From an uncultured Pelagibacteraceae bacterium (lineage in GTDB: Bacteria > Pseudomonadota > Alphaproteobacteria > Pelagibacterales > Pelagibacteraceae), in assembly GCA_902568875.1 (NCBI GenBank), contig CACFSG010000007.1:1-38539 (forward strand): 38,539 nt of DNA, in the 5' to 3' direction. Shown here one piece after another: positions 16,101 to 23,749 of this stretch. The translations under genes were made by a program, and so were the position numbers. Within the stretch, counting starts at the first letter, position 1; each line of letters opens with the position of its first letter. The notes beneath the pieces were generated by a model. That model was not told the origin of the DNA, did not search any database, and saw only the letters and a list, made by a program, of their open reading frames with translations.

Positions 16101-17620
16101 ACTCTATAGAAGACTTAGCTCAATTAATTTATGATCTAAAACAAATAAATCCAAATGCACGAATTGGTGTTAAATTAGTTGCTTCCTCTGGTGTTGGTAC
16201 TATTGCTGCTGGAGTTGCTAAAGCAAAAGCAGACATAATTTTAATTTCAGGTCATAACGGAGGTACAGGTGCAACTCCACAAACAAGTGTTAAATATGTA
16301 GGTATACCTTGGGAAATGGGTCTTACTGAAGCTAATCAAGTTCTTACTTTAAATAATTTAAGACACAAAGTCACTTTAAGAACAGACGGAGGTATTAAAA
16401 CTGGTAGAGACGTTGTTATTGCTGCGATGATGGGAGCAGAAGAGTATGGAGTTGCAACAACAGCTTTAGTTGCAATGGGATGTATTATGGTTAGGCAATG
16501 TCACTCAAATACTTGTCCAGTTGGCGTTTGTACACAAGATAAACAACTAAGAGAAAAATTTACAGGTACACCAGATAAAGTAGTTAATTTATTTACTTTT
16601 ATTGCTTCTGAGGTAAGGGAAATTTTATCAGAATTAGGTTTTAAATCATTAAATGACATAATTGGAAGAACAGATTTATTAATGCAAGTAAATAAAGCTT
16701 CACCTAATTTAGATGATTTAGATTTAAATCCATTATTTGTTCAAGCTGACCCAGGAAATAATAAAAGATATTGTGAAAATCCAGAAATTAATAAAGTGCC
16801 TAATACTTTAGATCAAGAAATTTGGCCTGAAATTGAAAATTTTTTAGATAATTCAGAAAAGATTGAAAAAGAATTTATTATAAAAAATACTCATAGAGCT
16901 GTTGGTACTAGAATTTCTCATCATCTTTATAAAAAATATGGTTATGAAAAATTGGATGAAAATTTTCTTACTTTAAATTTTAAAGGTTCTGCAGGACAAT
17001 CCTTTGGTGCTTTTTCCTCAAAAGGTTTAAAACTTAATCTTAAAGGAGATGCAAATGATTATGTAGGAAAAGGATTATCAGGAGCAACAATTTCAATAAA
17101 ATTTCCAGATGAAAGTAATTTAGTTTCAAATGAAAATACAATTATTGGAAATACGGTTTTATATGGAGCTACATCCGGCAAACTTTTTGCAGGGGGTCAG
17201 GCAGGAGATAGATTTGCGGTAAGAAATTCTGGTGCCACAACAGTAGTTGAAGGATGTGACTCTAATGGATGTGAATACATGACCGGAGGTACAGCTGTTA
17301 TACTTGGTGAAGTAGGAGATAACTTTGCTGCTGGAATGACAGGAGGTATGGCATTTATTTATGATAAATTTAAAGAATTTGAAAAAAAAGTAAATCCTGA
17401 ATCAGTTATATGGCAGAATATTGAAACAGAATATTGGGTGAATTTTTTAAAAAAGTTAGTTTTAGAACATTATGAAGAAACAAGATCTTCACTATCTAAA
17501 AAAATAATAACTAATTTTGAAGAGGAAATAAAAAATTTTGTTCAAGTTTGTCCAAAAGAAATGATTAATAAACTAAAAAATCCAATTACATTTAAAACGA
17601 AAATAAAAGAAGTTAGTTAA
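13115..17620 (+). CDS. gltB: Glutamate synthase (NADPH) large subunit
   Basis: This is the catalytic subunit of GOGAT, central to ammonium assimilation together with glutamine synthetase. It has 1501 residues, the normal length. The order is: class II glutamine amidotransferase domain with nucleophile Cys26 after a 25-residue propeptide (MEHDACGVG), central domain, and FMN-binding synthase domain (KLVASSGVGTIAAGVAKAKA, SGHNGGTGATP). The 3Fe-4S cysteines Cys1123, Cys1129 and Cys1134 follow in CIMVRQCHSNTCPVGVC, then the C-terminal GXGXG beta-helix (GATSGKLFAGGQAGDRFAVR). The frame is intact through long A tracts, including nine A at 14319-14327. The ATG overlaps the gltD stop by one base, and the last eight bases overlap the convergent hydrolase. 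Confidence 0.96.
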   Translation: MENYKKNLKLLCKNHVYSSEMEHDACGVGLIASTEGKKSRTVVEYGIEALKAVWHRGAVDADGKTGDGAGIHLEIPKDFFIEKIEVTGHDYDNSEICVGMIFLPRNDYSSQESCKTIVESELTKNNFSIYGWRQVPVNLKILGEKAFQTMPEIIQVLFKSNDPNLLDKDLERKIYETRKKIENKAFNLSLNNFYICSISSKSIIYKGMFLAETISDFFLDLKDKRFVSRYAIFHQRFSTNTAPSWSLAQPFRALAHNGEINTYKGNKNWMKVHEQEMSSPLFENLNNLKPVIQKGVSDSAALDNVFELLNKSGQPAPLAKLMLIPDAWSKKNKTLSKSHQQLFNFLNSTMEPWDGPAAIAATDNEWVIAANDRNGLRPLRYTITKDKLLFAGSETGMIELNEKKILSKGRLGPGEIIGVRIEKGKVFFNDQIKNYLAKEYKHFNSQIINLDEKLLISNEKHCFYGEDLRRRQHTFGISLEDLELILHPMAEDVKEATGSMGDDTPLAVLSDKYRPLYHFFRQNFSQVTNPPIDSLRENKVMSLKTRFGNLGNILDFDTLTKENIYVLNSPILSNSQFNKFINFFGKNSLSIDCTFSNEENLFSAIERIQKESEIAVRQGITQIILSDKELSSKKMPMPMLLCVGAINTFLIEKKLRGYVSINVQSGEALDTHSFATLIGVGATTVNPYLAFDSLYQRYEKKLFGQYSFDDCVQRYIKSVNAGLLKIMSKMGISVLSSYRGGCNFETVGLSRTIVDDYFPGVTSKISGIGLTGIEKKIRQIHKEAFESTDTVLPIGGIYRYRKNGETHQYQGKLIHLLQSAVGSNSYSAYKKYVEGIYKLPPINLRDLINFRKKKIGPPIDISEVEPIEKILKRFGSGSMSHGALSKEAHETLAIGMNRIKGASCSGEGGEDASRFKIMKSGDSANSRVKQIASARFGVTVNYLNNCNEIEIKIAQGAKPGEGGQLPGFKVTEEIARLRHSTPGVTLISPPPHHDIYSIEDLAQLIYDLKQINPNARIGVKLVASSGVGTIAAGVAKAKADIILISGHNGGTGATPQTSVKYVGIPWEMGLTEANQVLTLNNLRHKVTLRTDGGIKTGRDVVIAAMMGAEEYGVATTALVAMGCIMVRQCHSNTCPVGVCTQDKQLREKFTGTPDKVVNLFTFIASEVREILSELGFKSLNDIIGRTDLLMQVNKASPNLDDLDLNPLFVQADPGNNKRYCENPEINKVPNTLDQEIWPEIENFLDNSEKIEKEFIIKNTHRAVGTRISHHLYKKYGYEKLDENFLTLNFKGSAGQSFGAFSSKGLKLNLKGDANDYVGKGLSGATISIKFPDESNLVSNENTIIGNTVLYGATSGKLFAGGQAGDRFAVRNSGATTVVEGCDSNGCEYMTGGTAVILGEVGDNFAAGMTGGMAFIYDKFKEFEKKVNPESVIWQNIETEYWVNFLKKLVLEHYEETRSSLSKKIITNFEEEIKNFVQVCPKEMINKLKNPITFKTKIKEVS

Positions 17621-18359
17621 TAATTAACATTAATTCTTTTTTTAACAAATTTAACCATTTAGGTGAAGATAAACTATGATCACCATTTTTTACAACTACT
17701 AATCTTTTTTTTGCATTTTTAAAAATTTTTAAAACTTTTTTTGAGTAAATTAATGGAACAGAATTATCTTTTTTACCGTGTACCATAGTTACATTTAGAC
17801 TGTTATATATTTTTTTATTTAAAATTTTATTTTTTCTACCATCTTTAATTAATTGATATGTAATTGGATATTCGTAATCACCATGTTTTAATTGAATTAT
17901 ACCATTTTTTTTAATTTTTTTTTTTTGCTTTAATGAAAATTTATTCCACATCAAGCCATCTAAAAATTCAGGTGCAGAACCTATTCCCAAAAAACCTTTA
18001 ATTTGTTTTTTAAAAAATTTAAATTGATTTAAAGAAATCCATGCTCCCATACTTGACCCAATAAGAATAATTTTATTTTTTTTAACGATTTTTCTTATCA
18101 ACAAATTTGCTTCACGGGTCCATTTTGAGATATTGCCATTTGTAAATTTTCCAGAAGATTTTCCATGTCCAGAATATTCAAGTGCAAGGAATCCAAATTT
18201 ATTTTTTTTAGCAAAATTTAAAAAGGTTTTAGGTTTTTTTCCCTCTAAATTTGACATAAATCCATGTAAAAAAACAATGTAGTCACTGTTTTTTTGTATA
18301 TGCTTTAAATATCTGATCCTTTTTGATTTAGTTAATTTTAAGTAATTGAAATTAGTCAT
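17613..18359 (-). CDS. Alpha/beta hydrolase (serine esterase-like)
   Basis: This is a cytoplasmic alpha/beta-hydrolase of 248 residues. The nucleophile elbow is GSSMG with Ser103. The likely acid is Asp198 in VHGKKDNSVP and the base His228 in VKNGDHSLSS; the oxyanion region is LHGFMSNLEG, followed by EYSGHGKSSG. It resembles the palmitoyl-thioesterase ABHD10 / prolyl-oligopeptidase-like group of short hydrolases, but the substrate is unknown. The protein is very Lys/Asn/Ile-rich, like the glycan genes further on. It is convergent with gltB (8-bp overlap) and divergent from the glycosyltransferase at 18402 across 42 bases. Confidence 0.8.
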   Translation of the reverse strand: MTNFNYLKLTKSKRIRYLKHIQKNSDYIVFLHGFMSNLEGKKPKTFLNFAKKNKFGFLALEYSGHGKSSGKFTNGNISKWTREANLLIRKIVKKNKIILIGSSMGAWISLNQFKFFKKQIKGFLGIGSAPEFLDGLMWNKFSLKQKKKIKKNGIIQLKHGDYEYPITYQLIKDGRKNKILNKKIYNSLNVTMVHGKKDNSVPLIYSKKVLKIFKNAKKRLVVVKNGDHSLSSPKWLNLLKKELMLIIN

Positions 18360-18401
18360 TAAAGTTTATTAGTTTTATCTATTATTATATAATCATATCT
18401 A

Positions 18402-19556
18402 ATGTCGTCTAATATAAAAATTTTACAAGTAATACCAAAATTAGGTTATGGAGGAGCAGAAACCGGCTGTTATGATATTGCACATTATTTACCAGAAAAT
18501 AATTGTAAATCTTTCATAGTAACTAGTGGAGGGGAATTAATTAAATTTGTAGATAAAAAAAAAGTTAAATTAATTAGATTACCCGTTCATAGTAAAAATC
18601 CTTTATTGATGGTCTTAAATGCAATTATTTTAGTTGGGATAATTTTATTTTATAATATTTCAATAGTTCATGCTAGAAGTCGTGCACCTGCTTGGTCATG
18701 TTTATTAGCAACAAAATTAACTGGAAGAAAATTTGTTACAACATTTCATGGTACATATAATTTTAGTGGAAAGTTTAAAAAACTTTATAATTCGGTCATG
18801 GTTAGATCTGATTTGATAATTGCAGGATCAAATTTTATTTTTTCTCACATAAAAGAAAATTATTCTGAATTTTTAAGTTTAAAAAAAAAACTTCTTGTAA
18901 TTTTTAGAGGAATAAATGTAGATTATTTTGATCCATCTACAAAACTAGAAATTAATGAAAAAAAACTTCTTGAAAAATGGAAAATTAATAAAGAAAAGAA
19001 AATTATTTTAGTACCTGGAAGACTTACTTCTTGGAAAGGACAAGAATTACTTATTGAAGCAATAAATTTAGTAAAAATTGAGTTAGGTTATGAGGCTTTT
19101 TATGTTGTAATATTGGGAAGTGATCAAGGTAGAAATTTATATAAAAAAAAATTAATTAGTTTAACTGAACAATATCATTTAACGAATCAAATTAAATTTA
19201 TAGATCATTGTGAAGATATGGCTTTGGCTTACCATGTTTCAGATATTGTTATCTCACCTTCAATAGAACCAGAATCTTTTGGACGAGTTGCAGTAGAATC
19301 ACAATCAATGGAAAAATTAATTATTGCTAGTAATATTGGTGGATCAAATGAAACAATAATAAATGAAAAAACTGGATTTTTATTTGATTCTGGAGATCCA
19401 AATTCTTTGAGTAAAAAAATTATACGAGCAATAACAATGGATGAAACATCCCTTAAATTAATAGGTAAAGAAGCAAGAAAAAACATAATAAAGAAATTTA
19501 ATGTTGAAAAAATGTGTTTTTCTACTTATTCAGAGTATAAGAAATTATTAAATTAA
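18402..19556 (+). CDS. Glycosyltransferase family 4 (GT-B fold)
   Basis: This is a retaining GT-B glycosyltransferase of 384 residues, likely acting at the cytoplasmic face of the membrane on lipopolysaccharide or another surface glycan. The N-terminal domain has the GYGGAETGCYDIAHYL glycine-rich acceptor loop and VHARSRAPAW. The C-terminal nucleotide-sugar domain has LVPGRLTSWKGQELLIEA and the E-x7-E element in SPSIEPESFGRVAVESQSME. Donor and acceptor are not predictable. The gene abuts thrS with no spacer: its stop ends at 19556 and the thrS ATG is 19557. It is probably the first gene of the long thrS-infC-pheST-lepA run. Confidence 0.9.
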   Translation: MSSNIKILQVIPKLGYGGAETGCYDIAHYLPENNCKSFIVTSGGELIKFVDKKKVKLIRLPVHSKNPLLMVLNAIILVGIILFYNISIVHARSRAPAWSCLLATKLTGRKFVTTFHGTYNFSGKFKKLYNSVMVRSDLIIAGSNFIFSHIKENYSEFLSLKKKLLVIFRGINVDYFDPSTKLEINEKKLLEKWKINKEKKIILVPGRLTSWKGQELLIEAINLVKIELGYEAFYVVILGSDQGRNLYKKKLISLTEQYHLTNQIKFIDHCEDMALAYHVSDIVISPSIEPESFGRVAVESQSMEKLIIASNIGGSNETIINEKTGFLFDSGDPNSLSKKIIRAITMDETSLKLIGKEARKNIIKKFNVEKMCFSTYSEYKKLLN

Positions 19557-21095
19557 ATGCCCACAATTACATTACCAGATGGAAAAAATTTAGATTTTCA
19601 AAAAAAGGTTACTGGATTAGAAGTAGCTGAAAAAATTAGTAAATCGTTAGCAAAACAGGCAATAGTTATAAGTGTAGACGGTGAACTTAAAGACTTAGAT
19701 TTTTTAATAGAAAAAAATTGTTCGGTGAAAATATTTACCTCAAAAAATGAAGAAGGCCTTGAAACGATCAGACATGACACTGCTCATATTCTAGCAATGG
19801 CTGTCCAAGAGCTATTTCCTGGCACACAAGTTACTATTGGTCCAGTTATAGAAAATGGTTTTTATTATGATTTTGCAAGAAAAGAACCTTTTACTGAAGA
19901 AGACTTAAAAAAGATTGAAGAAAAAATGAAAGAAATAGTTGATCGTGATGAAAAAACAAAAAGAGAAGTTTGGGATAGAGATAAAGCGGTTAAACATTTT
20001 AAAAAAAAAGGTGAAATCTATAAAGCGGAATTAATAGAAAGTATTCCAAAAGATGAAGAGGTATCAATTTATTTTCATGGAGAGTGGCATGATTTATGTA
20101 GAGGACCACATCTGTCTTCAACAGGAAAAATTGGTAAATTTTTCAAATTAACAAAAGTTTCTGGTGCTTATTGGCGTGGAGACTCGAATAATGAAATGCT
20201 TCAAAGAATATATGGAACAAGCTGGGCTAGTCAAAAAGATTTAGATATCTACTTAAAAAGAATTGAAGAAGCAGAGAAAAGAGATCATAGAAAATTGGGA
20301 AAAGAAATGGATTTGTTTCATTTTAGAGAAGAAAGTCCTGGCTCTGTCTTTTGGCATGAAAAGGGATGGGCTTTATTTCAAAAATTAATAAATTTTATGA
20401 AAATGAAACAAAACATTGCTGGGTATAAGGAAATAAATACTCCAGAAGTTCTAGACAGGAGCTTATGGGAAAAATCTGGTCATTGGGAAAAATTTGGTGC
20501 GAATATGTATACTTCAACTACACCTGATGAAAAAGTTTTTGCAATAAAACCAATGAATTGTCCTGGCTGTATAGAAGTTTTTAATCAAGGTCTTAAAAGT
20601 TATAAAGATTTACCTTTAAAAATGTCTGAGTTTGGTAAAGTCCATAGGTATGAACCTTCAGGAGCGCTACATGGTTTACTAAGAGTTAGGGCGTTCACCC
20701 AAGATGATGCACATATATTTTGTACTGAAGATCAAATAACAGAAGAATGTTTAACAGTTACAAATCTTATTCTTGAAATATATAGAGATTTAGGTTTTGA
20801 AAATGTAATTTTAAAATATTCTGATAGACCAGATTTAAGAGTTGGAGAAGACAGTGTTTGGGATAAAGCTGAGACAGCATTATTAAAAGCTGTTAAAGCA
20901 ACAAAACTAGAATACAGTATAAATAAGGGAGAAGGAGCATTTTACGGACCCAAAATTGAGTTTGTTTTAAGAGATGCTATTGGAAGAGATTGGCAATGTG
21001 GAACTCTTCAAGTTGATTTTAATTTACCAGGAAGATTAGGCGCATCATATGTAGACAGAGATGGAACAAAAAAAAGTTCCTGTAATGCTTCATAG
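19557..21095 (+). CDS. thrS: Threonyl-tRNA synthetase, N-terminal 80%; frame broken near the C-terminus
   Basis: This enzyme charges tRNA-Thr with threonine. In order it has a TGS domain (1-60), the second additional (editing) domain with HDTAHILAMAVQELFPG and the HDLCRGPH-like element, and the class II catalytic core (KPMNCPGC, HRYEPSGALHGLLRVRAFTQ). Two of the three zinc ligands are in this part. The frame stops after DGTKKSSCNAS because the A tract 21068-21075 has eight A. With seven, DRDGTKKVPVMLHRALFGSL is restored and continues at 21061-21474 in the other frame, giving 638 residues, the usual length. As written, the product lacks the third zinc ligand and the whole anticodon-binding domain, so it could not work. 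thrS is essential, which points to sequence error or slippage. Confidence 0.9.
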   Translation: MPTITLPDGKNLDFQKKVTGLEVAEKISKSLAKQAIVISVDGELKDLDFLIEKNCSVKIFTSKNEEGLETIRHDTAHILAMAVQELFPGTQVTIGPVIENGFYYDFARKEPFTEEDLKKIEEKMKEIVDRDEKTKREVWDRDKAVKHFKKKGEIYKAELIESIPKDEEVSIYFHGEWHDLCRGPHLSSTGKIGKFFKLTKVSGAYWRGDSNNEMLQRIYGTSWASQKDLDIYLKRIEEAEKRDHRKLGKEMDLFHFREESPGSVFWHEKGWALFQKLINFMKMKQNIAGYKEINTPEVLDRSLWEKSGHWEKFGANMYTSTTPDEKVFAIKPMNCPGCIEVFNQGLKSYKDLPLKMSEFGKVHRYEPSGALHGLLRVRAFTQDDAHIFCTEDQITEECLTVTNLILEIYRDLGFENVILKYSDRPDLRVGEDSVWDKAETALLKAVKATKLEYSINKGEGAFYGPKIEFVLRDAIGRDWQCGTLQVDFNLPGRLGASYVDRDGTKKSSCNAS

Positions 21096-21474
21096 AGCAT
21101 TATTTGGTTCTCTTGAAAGATTTATTGGAATTTTAATTGAAAATTATGCTGGGAAATTTCCATTTTGGATCTCACCATTGCAAACAGTTGTAATTCCAGT
21201 CTCAGAAGAGTTTGATGATTATGCAATTGAAGTTTGTAAAAAAATTAAAGAAGTAGGCATAAGTTCAATAACAGATTTAAAAAAACACAACTTAAATTAT
21301 AAAATAAGAGATCATTCGCTAGCAAAAATACCTCTTTTGTTAATTTGTGGTAAAAAAGAAGTTGACAGTAACACGGTAACTATTAGAAGATTGGATTCTA
21401 ATAAACAAGAAAATATGGAACTAAAACTATTCTTAAAAACATTCTCTGCTTTAAATAAAGCACCTTCAAATTAA
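21061..21474 (+). CDS. thrS: Threonyl-tRNA synthetase, C-terminal part (anticodon-binding domain); continuation of thrS
   Basis: This is the rest of ThrRS after the broken frame. It holds VMLHRALFGSLERFIGILIE, whose His (residue 512 of the repaired protein, matching E. coli His511) is the third zinc ligand, and then the C-terminal anticodon-binding domain to a normal end. The ATG at 21061 lies inside the overlap and is the chance first start of this frame, not a likely initiation site. The infC start follows the stop without a gap. Confidence 0.88.
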   Translation: MEQKKVPVMLHRALFGSLERFIGILIENYAGKFPFWISPLQTVVIPVSEEFDDYAIEVCKKIKEVGISSITDLKKHNLNYKIRDHSLAKIPLLLICGKKEVDSNTVTIRRLDSNKQENMELKLFLKTFSALNKAPSN

Positions 21475-22020
21475 GTGGCAGATTTTAAACAAAATTATTT
21501 TCAAAGAAGAACTAAGGATCGTGGTCCAAGATCTAATAATAGAATTTCTTCACCAGAAGTTCAGGTTATTTCAAGTGATGGTGAAAATTTAGGTATTCTT
21601 AATACAAATGAGGCTATCTCAATGGCTAAAAAACAAGGTCTTGATTTAATTGAGATAGCACCAAATACTAATCCTCCTGTTTGTAAAATTATGGACATGG
21701 GTAAATTTAAGTATGATGCTCAAAAAAAAGCAAATTTAGCAAAAAAAAAACAAAAAATTATTGCTCTTAAAGAAATAAAAATGAGACCTGTAACGGAAAC
21801 TCATGATTATGAATTTAAAGTTAAAAATGCAAAAAAATTTATTGCAAAAGGAGATAAGGTAAAATTTACAATAAGATTTAAAGGTCGTGAGCTTCAACAT
21901 TCACATCTAGGAAATGAACTTATGACTAAAATTAAAGAAGATATGAAAGATATTGGCAAGGTAGAATTACATCCTAAATTTGATGGGAAACAAATGATAA
22001 TGGTAATTCAGCCTTTATAG
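21475..22020 (+). CDS. infC: Translation initiation factor IF-3
   Basis: IF-3 binds the 30S subunit, keeps it apart from 50S and checks the initiator codon. The 181 residues cover the N-terminal domain (VISSDGENLGILNTNEAISM, EIAPNTNPPVCKIMDMGKFKY), the Lys-rich linker helix, and the C-terminal domain (KVKFTIRFKGRELQHSHLGN). Start choice: GTG at 21475, directly after the thrS stop. No in-frame ATG lies before the conserved N-terminal domain, so a non-ATG start is needed. E. coli infC uses AUU as an autoregulatory start; the rare start here may serve the same purpose, but GTG is a milder exception. The cluster infC-rpmI-rplT-pheST is classical. Confidence 0.95.
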   Translation: MADFKQNYFQRRTKDRGPRSNNRISSPEVQVISSDGENLGILNTNEAISMAKKQGLDLIEIAPNTNPPVCKIMDMGKFKYDAQKKANLAKKKQKIIALKEIKMRPVTETHDYEFKVKNAKKFIAKGDKVKFTIRFKGRELQHSHLGNELMTKIKEDMKDIGKVELHPKFDGKQMIMVIQPL

Positions 22021-22030
22021 GTCTTAATAT

Positions 22031-22064
22031 AGGTTGTAAATTTTAATCAATCTTTGTATAACCT
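22031..22064 (+). promoter_or_regulatory. Hairpin in the infC-rpmI spacer
   Basis: AGGTTGTA (22031-22038) pairs with TATAACCT (22057-22064) over eight base pairs, with one G-U and an 18-base loop, ending nine bases before the rpmI ATG. No T tract follows, so it is not a terminator. It could be a ribosomal-protein (L20-type) autoregulatory leader or a remnant of one; no known L20 leader class was recognised. Confidence 0.3.
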
Positions 22065-22073
22065 CGCTCAATT

Positions 22074-22280
22074 ATGCCAAAATTAAAAACAAAAAGCTCA
22101 GCAAAAAAAAGATTTAAAATATCAGCCAGAGGCAAAGTAATGATGGCTCAAGCTGGTAAAAGACATGGAATGATTAAAAGAACAAATTCTCAAATTAGAA
22201 AATTAAGGGGTACAACAACGATGTCAAAACAAGATGGAAAAATTGTTAAGTCTTATATGCCCTACAGTTTAAGAGGTTAA
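22074..22280 (+). CDS. rpmI: 50S ribosomal protein L35
   Basis: This is a small basic protein of the large subunit, 68 residues, with the family N-terminus [17 protein letters not shown], the central GKRHGM, and a C-terminal SYMPYSLRG. The length is normal. It lies between infC (53-base spacer with a hairpin) and rplT (one base gap), the usual operon order. Confidence 0.97.
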   Translation: MPKLKTKSSAKKRFKISARGKVMMAQAGKRHGMIKRTNSQIRKLRGTTTMSKQDGKIVKSYMPYSLRG

Positions 22281-22281
22281 A

Positions 22282-22638
22282 ATGGCAAGAGTTAAAAGAG
22301 GTGTAACTAGTCGAGCTAAACATAAAAAAGTTTTAAAGACTGTTAAAGGTCAATGGGGAAGAAGAAAAAATACCATTAGAGTTGCGAAGCAAGCTATGGA
22401 AAAAGCTATGCAATATGCTTATAGAGACCGTAGGAATAAAAAAAGAGATTTTAAATCTCTTTGGATACAAAGAATAAATGCAGGCGTTAGAGCTGAAGGT
22501 TTAACGTATTCTAAATTTATTAATGGATTAAATAAATGTGGAATAAAAATTGATAGAAAAATTCTAGCAGAGATAGCTTATGATAGCCCAGAAGCCTTTA
22601 AAACCATTGTTCAAAAAGCACAATCTGCTTTAAATTAA
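22282..22638 (+). CDS. rplT: 50S ribosomal protein L20
   Basis: This is an early-assembly protein of the large subunit that binds 23S rRNA and often represses its own operon. It has 118 residues with the typical [19 protein letters not shown] start and the [20 protein letters not shown] core. It starts one base after the rpmI stop. In many bacteria L20 feeds back on the infC-rpmI-rplT leader; the hairpin at 22031-22064 is the only visible candidate element here. Confidence 0.97.
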   Translation: MARVKRGVTSRAKHKKVLKTVKGQWGRRKNTIRVAKQAMEKAMQYAYRDRRNKKRDFKSLWIQRINAGVRAEGLTYSKFINGLNKCGIKIDRKILAEIAYDSPEAFKTIVQKAQSALN

Positions 22639-22681
22639 TCTTCGCTATTGTTTTATTTTACTGAAGAAATAATCTGTAAGG

Positions 22682-23749
22682 ATGTCAGATCTTAAAAAAA
22701 TAAAAGAGGAATTTTTATCTAAACTTAATAAGAAACTAAATGTTTCAGAGATAAATCAAATTAAAACAGATCTATTTGGAAAAAATGGATTGGTTTCATC
22801 ACAATTTAAAAAAATTGGAACAATTGCAGATTCTGAAAGAAAAAAATTTGCTTCGGACTTAAATATTATTAAAGACGAGTTTCAAAACTTAATAAATTCA
22901 AAAATTAATGAAGCTGAAATTAATGAAATAAATGAAAAATTAAAAAAAGAAAAAATTGATGTAACTTTACCTGAAAGAAATTTTGTTAGAGGAAAAATAC
23001 ATCCAGTATCACAAACAATTGATGAGATATCTTCAATATTTTCAGAAATAGGGTTTAGTGTTGAAGAAGGTCCAGATGTTGAGAACGAATATAACAATTT
23101 TACTGCATTAAATACACCCGAACATCATCCAGCGAGAGATATGCATGACACTTTTTATTTGGATGAAAAAAAAGAAAAATTATTACGAACTCATACTTCA
23201 CCAGTTCAAATTAGAACTATGCTAAAAGATAAACCACCATTTAAAATAATTGCACCAGGAAGAACCTATAGATCAGATAGTGACCAAACACATTCTCCAA
23301 TGTTTCATCAGGTTGAAGGTCTCCATATAGATAAAGATATAAACATGGGCCATTTAAAAGGGTATTTAAATTATTTCATTAAAGAATTTTTTGAAGTTAA
23401 TAAAATTAAGATGAGGTTTAGACCAAGTCATTTTCCTTTTACAGAACCTTCAGCAGAAGTTGATATTGGATATCAAATTAAAGATGGTAAAATAATAATT
23501 GGAGAAGGCGATAAGTGGTTAGAAATTTTAGGATGTGGAATGGTACATCCAAATGTTCTTAAAAATGTAAAAGTAAATCCAGAAAAGTTTCAAGGTTATG
23601 CCTTTGGCATTGGTATAGATAGATTAGCAATGCTAAAGTATGGTATTAATGATTTAAGATCATTTTTTGAATGTGATTATAGATGGTTAAACCATTTTGG
23701 TTTTGACCCATTGGATGTCCCAACTAATTATAGAGGGTTGAGTAGATGA
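22682..23749 (+). CDS. pheS: Phenylalanyl-tRNA synthetase alpha subunit
   Basis: This is the catalytic subunit of the alpha2-beta2 PheRS that charges tRNA-Phe. The 355-residue protein has the N-terminal coiled coil (1-about 85), then class II motifs: [12 protein letters not shown], motif 2 [21 protein letters not shown], and motif 3 [20 protein letters not shown]. It is separated from rplT by 43 bases. The purine-rich GTAAGG immediately before the ATG is too close to act as a normal Shine-Dalgarno. The stop overlaps the pheT start (ATGA). Confidence 0.97.
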   Translation: MSDLKKIKEEFLSKLNKKLNVSEINQIKTDLFGKNGLVSSQFKKIGTIADSERKKFASDLNIIKDEFQNLINSKINEAEINEINEKLKKEKIDVTLPERNFVRGKIHPVSQTIDEISSIFSEIGFSVEEGPDVENEYNNFTALNTPEHHPARDMHDTFYLDEKKEKLLRTHTSPVQIRTMLKDKPPFKIIAPGRTYRSDSDQTHSPMFHQVEGLHIDKDINMGHLKGYLNYFIKEFFEVNKIKMRFRPSHFPFTEPSAEVDIGYQIKDGKIIIGEGDKWLEILGCGMVHPNVLKNVKVNPEKFQGYAFGIGIDRLAMLKYGINDLRSFFECDYRWLNHFGFDPLDVPTNYRGLSR

